A program made the translations under genes and the position numbers. DNA of 35,938 bases from Halonotius pteroides (lineage in GTDB: Archaea > Halobacteriota > Halobacteria > Halobacteriales > Haloferacaceae), in NCBI RefSeq assembly GCF_003605635.1, contig NZ_QMDW01000026.1, forward strand, positions 1 to 35,938, read 5' to 3'. Positions 30,664 to 35,938 of the stretch are shown here, piece by piece. Positions within the stretch are counted from its first letter, which is position 1, and every line of letters starts with the position of its first letter. The notes beneath the pieces are model-generated. The model had not been told where the DNA came from, made no database searches, and saw only the letters and a list, made by a program, of their open reading frames with translations.

Positions 30664-32025
30664 ATGAGTATTCGCCCCCCAGGCCCACAGGGCGTCCCGC
30701 TGTTCGGCAACGGTCAACAGTTCGCCGATGATCCCTTCCAGTTCATGACAGCCTGCGCCGATGCCTACGGCGATGTCGTCGCCTTCGACCTCGGCCCGAT
30801 CCCGCTGTATATGCTGACGAACCCACAGGACATCAAACGGGTGCTTGTCTCCGAACCCGATCGGTTCCCGAAACTGGATCTCGGCGACGACGCGATCTAC
30901 GAGCTGCTGGGTGATGGGCTGCTGCTGAGCGAGGGTGAGACGTGGCAACAGCAACGGCAGCTGGCAAACCCCGCCTTCCACGGTCGTCGCATCCGGACGC
31001 TCGGCGATATGATGGTCGAGCACACCGAGTCAACGGTCGGCGACTGGGCCGACGGCGACCGCCTCGATATCCAAATCGAGATGGCCCGGCTCACCGTGCG
31101 GATCATCGTCACCGCGATGTTGGGCACCGATATCAGCGACGAGCGGATTCGGACGATCCAGGAGAATCTCGAACCGCTGGGTGCGCGTTTCGAGCCCGAC
31201 CCGTTCCGCCGGCTAATCCCTGATTGGGCCCCGACCGCCGAAAACCGCGAGTTTCGGGCGGCCATCGATGATCTTGAATCGGTGATCGACGACATCGTCG
31301 CCGACCGCCGTCGGCGCGGCTACGAAGCCGGCGCGGAGACCCCTGTCGACACCGACACTGATGAGCCGATGGATCTGCTGTCGTTGTTGCTCCGGGCGAA
31401 AGATCGCGGCGAACAGACCGACCGACAGATCCGCGATGAGATGATGACGATGCTGTTGGCCGGTCACGACACGACCGCGCTCATGTTGACCTACACCTGG
31501 TATCTGCTCTCCCAGCATCCTGAAGTTGAGCGTCGTCTCCATGCCGAACTTGATTCCGTCCTCGATGGGTCGACGCCGACGGCAGCCGACGCCCGACAGC
31601 TGGAGTACACCGAACAGGTGCTCAACGAGGCGATGCGGCTGTATCCGCCGGTGTACACGCTGTTCCGCGAGGCAGCAACCGATGTCAAGATCGGCGGCTA
31701 CCGCATCCCGGCCGGCAGCGGGCTTATGTTGCCGCAGTGGGTCGTTCACCGGTCGCCGCGGTGGTATGACAACCCTGATCAGTTCAACCCTGATCGCTTC
31801 AACTCGGAGCGTGTCGCTGACCGCCCGCGGTTTTCGTTCTTCCCGTTCGGCGGCGGCCCCCGACACTGTATCGGCAAGCAGTTCTCGATGCTCGAAGCGA
31901 AGCTGATCTTGGCCACCGTCGCCCAAGAGTACCGACTTGACTACCTCGGCGACGCCCTTGAGCTTCGAGGGTCGCTGACGATGCACCCGAGAGAGCCGAT
32001 GGCGATGCGGCTGGAATCACGGTAG
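30664..32025 (+). CDS. Cytochrome P450
   Basis: A 453-residue soluble P450 monooxygenase. The I-helix oxygen-activation motif is AGHDTTALMLTY. The K-helix reads NEAMRLYPPVYTLFREA (the usual ExxR appears as EAMR). The heme loop FFPFGGGPRHCIGKQFS has the axial ligand C402. It resembles the CYP174-type P450s of halophilic archaea as I recall them. No membrane anchor is seen. The substrate and redox partner are unknown, and no ferredoxin gene is adjacent. Confidence 0.93.
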   Translation: MSIRPPGPQGVPLFGNGQQFADDPFQFMTACADAYGDVVAFDLGPIPLYMLTNPQDIKRVLVSEPDRFPKLDLGDDAIYELLGDGLLLSEGETWQQQRQLANPAFHGRRIRTLGDMMVEHTESTVGDWADGDRLDIQIEMARLTVRIIVTAMLGTDISDERIRTIQENLEPLGARFEPDPFRRLIPDWAPTAENREFRAAIDDLESVIDDIVADRRRRGYEAGAETPVDTDTDEPMDLLSLLLRAKDRGEQTDRQIRDEMMTMLLAGHDTTALMLTYTWYLLSQHPEVERRLHAELDSVLDGSTPTAADARQLEYTEQVLNEAMRLYPPVYTLFREAATDVKIGGYRIPAGSGLMLPQWVVHRSPRWYDNPDQFNPDRFNSERVADRPRFSFFPFGGGPRHCIGKQFSMLEAKLILATVAQEYRLDYLGDALELRGSLTMHPREPMAMRLESR

Positions 32026-32036
32026 CACCAACGCGG

Positions 32037-32570
32037 TCACGCGGGCAGCCCGAACCGCGCCGCCGGCGTGCGGTGTCTCGAATCCCAGATCACGAGCTCC
32101 GAGACCGTCCAGACGACCGGTTCGACCGCCTGGTTTTGCAACTGCTCTGTGACCGCTGTTGCCGCCGCCGATCCGCCGCGGGCCAGCGTCACGTGTGGTG
32201 TGTAGTCGTCGCCTTCGAGCCCGTCGATCGCCCCAAACGTATCGGTGAATGCCCGATGAATCCGGTGGAGGCCAGGGCTCTCGATGGTGAGATACACCAC
32301 CGGGCCATCGCCACGCACCGGCTCATCGAAGCTGTCGATCCCGGCGACCTTCGCCTCGACGGCCGGCAACCCGCTGATAACCGGGCGGAGCCGCTCCTGC
32401 AGCGTCGCCAACTGATGCTCCGGGTGGCCGTTTGCCAACTCGTCGTCCGGAAATCGCTTGACTACAAGTGTGTGGTCGCTCCGAACCCGCTCGAAATCGA
32501 GCAGCTGCGGCTGGAGATCGCTTGTGAGCCGCTTGACGGCCCCCGGAACAGGGACGTTGAGGCTGAACAC
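32037..32570 (-). CDS. 2H phosphoesterase / 2'-5' RNA ligase family protein
   Basis: A 177-residue LigT-like protein. The two catalytic HxT[L] motifs are HTLVVKRF (H33) and HVTLARGG (H126), which form the paired-histidine active site that opens or forms 2',3'-cyclic phosphate and 2'-5' bonds in RNA. The protein has full length for archaeal members. It is convergent with the P450 gene, with 11 bases between the stops. Its natural RNA substrate is not predictable. Confidence 0.88.
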   Translation of the reverse strand: MFSLNVPVPGAVKRLTSDLQPQLLDFERVRSDHTLVVKRFPDDELANGHPEHQLATLQERLRPVISGLPAVEAKVAGIDSFDEPVRGDGPVVYLTIESPGLHRIHRAFTDTFGAIDGLEGDDYTPHVTLARGGSAAATAVTEQLQNQAVEPVVWTVSELVIWDSRHRTPAARFGLPA

Positions 32571-32677
32571 ACAGGTGTTCGGTTCTGTGAGCCCAAAAGC
32601 ACTCCTTTCGGCTCGATCCCATCGATACCGTCGCCAGCGGGGGATAGGCGTAAGTGTCGCCGCCGTCTTATTCCGTT

Positions 32678-33841
32678 ATGTCCTCCCGCTCTACATTCGA
32701 TGAGCTCGCCACCCTCAGCGACGACATCCCCGACAGTGTCTGGCGAACGGTGGCCGCCGCTGGGGCTGCCGTCGTCGGGCTACTTGCCTTCGCCAGTCTC
32801 GATCCGATCGTTGCCGTCGGCGCGCTTGCCCTCTTTGTTCTCGCGGCCACGCTTGTCAGTGCGGTCGAGATCGTCGATGCCTACGAGAAACGCGCGCTGA
32901 CGGTCTTCGGCGAATACCGCAGCCTGCTCGAACCGGGGCTGCACCTCGTGCCGCCGTTTGTCTCTCGTACCTACGGCTTCGATGTCCGTACCCGCGTCAT
33001 CGACGTTGCTCCACAGGAGGCGATCACCCGCGATAACTCGCCGGTCACCGCCGACGCCGTCGTCTACTACCGGATCGTCGACGCGAAGAAGGCCTTTCTG
33101 GAGGTCGATAACTACGAAACCGCGATCTCGAATCTCGCCCAGACAACACTCCGGGCCGTGATCGGCGATCTCGAACTCGATGACACGCTCTCCCGACGCG
33201 ATGAGATCAACAGCCGCATTCGCCGTGATCTTGATGAGCCGACCGACGAGTGGGGGATCAGCGTTGAAGCCGTCGAGGTGCGGGAGGTCAGCCCCGCTAC
33301 CGGCGTCAAAAACGCGATGGAAGAACAGAGCTCCGCCGAGCGCCGCCGCCGTGCGATGATCCTCGAAGCACAGGGTGAACGCCGCAGCGCGGTCGAAACC
33401 GCTGAGGGTGACAAGCAGGCCGACATCATCCGATCACAGGGTGACAAACAGAGCCAAATCCTTGAGGCGCAGGGTGACGCCGTCTCGACGGTGCTTCGCG
33501 CGAAATCCGCCGAGTCGATGGGCGAACGCGCGATCATCGAACGCGGCATGGAGAGCCTCGAACGCATCGGCCAAGGTGACTCCTCGACGTTTATTATTCC
33601 GCAGGAACTCACCTCGCTGGTCGGTCGCTACGGCGGCCATCTCAGCGGCAGCGACAGCCAGCCGGCGGCCGCCGCACTCGAAAGCCGGGAGTTTGACGAG
33701 GAAACGCGGTCACTTCTCGGTCTCGACAACATCGACGAACTGTTGGCGAATCTCACGGAGATCGACCACTCGAATATCGACGCTGAGGTCGATGACAGCG
33801 ATGAGGAACGTGATCTCGAACCCGATGTCGAGATGGGATGA
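32678..33841 (+). CDS. SPFH/Band 7 (stomatin-prohibitin) membrane protein
   Basis: A 387-residue SPFH-domain protein. Two hydrophobic helices (about residues 25-66) anchor it. The SPFH domain runs about 70-235 (EKRALTVFGEYRSLLEPGLH, then VIDVAPQEAITRDNSPVTAD and YYRIVDAKKAFLEV). A long charged coiled coil of A/E/Q/R repeats follows (SSAERRRRAMILEAQGERRS…). The C-terminal tail is very acidic. Such proteins make large membrane-associated ring assemblies that organise membrane proteases. No NfeD-type partner is adjacent. A GTG 24 bases upstream is an alternative start. Confidence 0.9.
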   Translation: MSSRSTFDELATLSDDIPDSVWRTVAAAGAAVVGLLAFASLDPIVAVGALALFVLAATLVSAVEIVDAYEKRALTVFGEYRSLLEPGLHLVPPFVSRTYGFDVRTRVIDVAPQEAITRDNSPVTADAVVYYRIVDAKKAFLEVDNYETAISNLAQTTLRAVIGDLELDDTLSRRDEINSRIRRDLDEPTDEWGISVEAVEVREVSPATGVKNAMEEQSSAERRRRAMILEAQGERRSAVETAEGDKQADIIRSQGDKQSQILEAQGDAVSTVLRAKSAESMGERAIIERGMESLERIGQGDSSTFIIPQELTSLVGRYGGHLSGSDSQPAAAALESREFDEETRSLLGLDNIDELLANLTEIDHSNIDAEVDDSDEERDLEPDVEMG

Positions 33842-34126
33842 CTACTCTGCGTTGTCCCAGTATTCGCGCCACTCACGAAGCGGGACGCGCACTTCGCCGA
33901 GGCTGACGGTTACGTCGCCGTCAAACTTCCAGCGAGCGGTGTCAGCATCGGGGCTCATCCACATCGGGATGTCGAGGGTTACGTTGTCAAGTTCGCATTC
34001 GAGTGCTTCTTCGTTTCCGGCGAGTTCGCCGGTGAGGTGATCGATCAGATCGAGCCAGTTGTCGGCTGTCGGCGGCGGGTCGATCTCATCGAACTGTGGG
34101 CTGGCGTCGGCCGACGATGAGTCCAT
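33842..34126 (-). CDS. Small acidic protein, function unknown
   Basis: A 94-residue very acidic protein (MDSSSADASPQFDEIDPPPT at the start). The core DLIDHLTGELAGNEEALECELD and WMSPDADTARWKFDGDVTVSL suggest a small alpha/beta fold. It ends EVRVPLREWREYWDN. No family is recognised. Its stop directly abuts that of the SPFH gene (tail to tail, no gap). The ATG at 34126 is preferred over an in-frame ATG nine codons upstream; a TATA-like CCTTTGAC lies about 25-30 bases before it. Confidence 0.65.
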   Translation of the reverse strand: MDSSSADASPQFDEIDPPPTADNWLDLIDHLTGELAGNEEALECELDNVTLDIPMWMSPDADTARWKFDGDVTVSLGEVRVPLREWREYWDNAE

Positions 34127-34564
34127 ATCTACCTTCTCGCGGTGCACAGTCAAAGGCGTTTCCGCGGTTCCCGGTGGGTGATCACGGGTTGTCTCAGGCC
34201 CTGGGCCCCGTTTCGGGTGTCACAACTCTCACCCCGTCTGTCTACCATCTCATCGATGGCTGTCGAAACCGCCTGTTCAGTCCTTGTTGGTGCAAATCGA
34301 CAACACCCCAATCAGGCCTCTAATGGGTGAGCACTTGCCGCGGAGGCGATCTACTGCATAGTGCCTTTTCGTGTGGTTTCTCGACTGATTGAGTTTAAGA
34401 ACAAATATAAAAATCTCTTCTACAAAACAAAAAGAACAAGAAAGATAGCCGGATTTGGCTCGAAAAACCTAATCAAAGCACTCAAATTAGTCTTTTTATT
34501 ACGGTGATGCGGATGATATAGTGCAAATAGAAAAACAAATCATAATTTATTTTGCTCTCAAATA
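34127..34564. other. Gene-free region, AT-rich in its right half
   Basis: No gene is supported in these 438 bases. The left part (to about 34350) is GC-rich with short unconvincing frames and may be gene remnant. From about 34375 the composition becomes AT-rich with runs of A and T. TATA-like TTTTTATTA (about 34494-34502) and AATTTATTTTG (about 34545-34555) precede the kinase gene starting at 34565. Confidence 0.5.
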
Positions 34565-35605
34565 ATGAGCGTACATTGGACAGCAGACAAAAATCACATG
34601 ACCCACCCAGACTCGGTAAGCCGATTTGAGAACCTGTTCGAACTTATCGGTGATCCAGTCGTTGAATTTGAACTCATCGATACAAAGCCGATCGTTCGCA
34701 CAGTGAATCCTGCCTTCGGTGAGGTGTTTGGATATGATTCAGACAGCATGCTGGGCGAATCACTCAACGAATTCATCGTCCCACCGGAAGCAGATACCGA
34801 AGCCACCCGATTTGATCAACGCACGGCTGACGGGAAGTACAACTCCGGTGTTGTCACCCGTCTCACGGCTGACGGCCCACGAGACTTTCTCTACCGCGGG
34901 ATCCCATACGAACAAGACGGTCGGGAGTTTGGATTTGCCATCTACACCGACATCACCGAACGTAACAAACGAAAGCAGCAACTCCAACAGCAAAAACAAC
35001 GACTCGAACAGTTCGCTGCGGTCATCTCGCACGATATCCGGAACCCGCTGAATGTTGCCAAGGGGCGCGCCGAGATGCTTGATCAAGAGCACGCGGAGGT
35101 AATTACAACAAATCTCAGTCGAATTGACGATATCATCGATGACGTGCTAACCGTCGTTTGGACAGGGCAACCGGTCGATGGGGTGGAAGATGTCACCGTC
35201 TCAGCGATCGCCGATCAGTGTTGGCGGCACGTTGAAACCAACACGGCCACACTCACGACCGCGGATGAGGCTATCATACAGGCCGACCCTGATCGGTTCA
35301 AGCAACTGTTAGAGAACCTTTTTCGAAACGCAGTTGAACACGGTGGAGAGGATGTAACAGTAACCGTCGGAACAGTGGCCTCAGGCGGCCTCTTTATCGC
35401 CGATGATGGCACCGGAATTCCGCCTGAAGACCGCGAGGAGGTGTTTAACCGGGGCTACTCAACTGCGACTGATGGGACTGGCCTCGGATTATCGATCGTC
35501 CAAGGGATCTGTGACGCCCACGGCTGGAACGTGGCAGTAACCACCAGCAAAGCGGGCGGAGCGCGGTTTGAGATAACAGATATCCGTACTGTCACTCCAG
35601 ACTGA
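34565..35605 (+). CDS. PAS-domain sensor histidine kinase
   Basis: A 346-residue soluble sensor kinase. The PAS domain spans about residues 20-135 (LFELIGDPVVEFELID … AIYTDITERNKRK). A glutamine-rich coiled linker follows (QQLQQQKQRLEQF). The HisKA H-box FAAVISHDIRNPLNVAKG has the phospho-acceptor H156. The HATPase has the N-box LLENLFRNAVEHGG, the G1 box IADDGTGIP and the G2 box DGTGLGLSIV. No membrane segment is seen, so it senses a cytoplasmic signal. No response regulator is adjacent. An ATG 11 codons in is an alternative start. Confidence 0.9.
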   Translation: MSVHWTADKNHMTHPDSVSRFENLFELIGDPVVEFELIDTKPIVRTVNPAFGEVFGYDSDSMLGESLNEFIVPPEADTEATRFDQRTADGKYNSGVVTRLTADGPRDFLYRGIPYEQDGREFGFAIYTDITERNKRKQQLQQQKQRLEQFAAVISHDIRNPLNVAKGRAEMLDQEHAEVITTNLSRIDDIIDDVLTVVWTGQPVDGVEDVTVSAIADQCWRHVETNTATLTTADEAIIQADPDRFKQLLENLFRNAVEHGGEDVTVTVGTVASGGLFIADDGTGIPPEDREEVFNRGYSTATDGTGLGLSIVQGICDAHGWNVAVTTSKAGGARFEITDIRTVTPD

Positions 35606-35648
35606 CAACCGGTAGTTGTTTGCTTAGCCCTGTCGTTCAGGAAGAGGG

Positions 35649-35884
35649 CTACTCATCCTGTTGTCGTGCCCGGGGGAGTGCGATCTCAATCACCGTCCGT
35701 TCGAGACTGTTTTCTCTGACTGAGAGTCGCCCACCATGCGCTTCGATAATCGTCTGTACCTCCCAGAGGCCAATCCCCTCACCATGTTCTAACGGATCAG
35801 GATCATACCCACCGACGATCGGTTCGATCTCGATATCCGGGATCGGTTGTCCGGTATCGGTAACCCGAATCAATGCCTGTTCGC
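35649..35884 (-). pseudogene. Truncated histidine kinase, HATPase C-terminal part
   Basis: The C-terminal ~77 codons of a histidine kinase ATPase domain. A G1-like block (IRVTDTGQPIPD), a G2-like block (HGEGIGLWEVQTIIEAHGG) and the last strands (LSVRENSLERTVIEIALP) are present. The N-box, H-box and any sensor domain are missing, because the frame runs directly into the insertion-sequence end at base 35884. The right part of the gene presumably lies beyond the element. It is convergent with the intact kinase at 34565-35605. Confidence 0.75.
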
Positions 35885-35938
35885 ACCCGTTATCGCCTAA
35901 GCAGCTTACCGTAAAATTACGGTAAGATACGGTATTTC
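35884..35938 (+). mobile_element. Insertion sequence end (partial), right copy
   Basis: The same IS end as at bases 1-179, in opposite orientation: it starts CACCCGTTATCGCC and runs rightwards out of the window. Just inside lies a perfect 10-bp inverted repeat with a 2-base spacer (CTTACCGTAA / TTACGGTAAG, 35905-35926), followed by another TACGGTA. The left copy matches over the ~55 visible bases with two differences. It truncates the histidine kinase gene. Confidence 0.75.

Noticed and set aside
34142-34330. 62- and 75-codon frames in the region before the kinase
   Set aside because: Basic, low-complexity peptides with no promoter at the right distance; more likely intergenic or remnant DNA.
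1-35938. CRISPR array or defence island
   Set aside because: No regularly spaced short repeats with unique spacers were seen, and no cas, restriction or other defence genes apart from one RHH-RelE pair.

Overview
The window is a stretch of haloarchaeal (class Halobacteria) chromosome. The evidence is the strongly acidic, GC-rich proteins, archaeal information-processing genes (TFB, PCNA, aIF5B, Nob1, GatCA), an archaellin precursor, haloarchaeal Tat lipoproteins, and many genes with a TATA-like box about 25-30 bases before the start codon, as expected for leaderless transcripts. I cannot name the genus from sequence alone.

Layout. Bases 1-179 and 35884-35938 are two inverted copies of the same insertion-sequence end. 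The left copy cuts a cbiM (nickel/cobalt ECF transporter) gene and the right copy cuts a histidine kinase gene. Bases 180-2846 are AT-rich accessory DNA: the cbiM stump, two tandem nikR regulators (one with a changed metal site) and a NosL-like Tat lipoprotein lacking its metal-binding cysteines. From about 2.85 kb the sequence becomes GC-rich core genome: gatC-gatA; tfb, Nudix and GGCT genes; ilvA-ridA with a small membrane protein; a tRNA-Ser(GGA) whose 3' end has been tandemly copied; ptsH-ptsI; glmM-type mutase, pcn and pgm; a nitroreductase; a solitary archaellin; aIF5B; a Usp protein and an APC permease tail to tail; PRC-barrel-nob1; a CPBP protease; pgi; an RHH-RelE toxin-antitoxin pair; a cyclase; several small haloarchaeal proteins; a SIMPL lipoprotein; a KaiC-like protein without a P-loop; uvrC; a P450; a 2H phosphoesterase; and an SPFH protein. 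The last 1.5 kb is again AT-rich upstream of a PAS histidine kinase.

How genes work together. GatCA supplies the amidotransferase for Asn-/Gln-tRNA (with a GatB not seen here). IlvA releases reactive enamines/imines that RidA hydrolyses. PtsH and PtsI form the general part of a PTS, but no EII component is in view. Pgi and the two phosphohexomutases handle hexose and hexosamine phosphates. PRC-barrel and Nob1 lie in one short operon (Nob1 matures the 3' end of 16S rRNA).

The most unusual signals are: the 27-bp duplicated pcn promoter driving a tiny oppositely organised transcription unit with its own hairpin-plus-T terminator; the approximately 135-bp tandem repeats seeded from the tRNA-Ser 3' end; the NikR pair with one altered metal site and a recurring 9-mer near it; and the inverted IS ends at both window edges. 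I see no CRISPR array, rRNA or clearly novel defence island.
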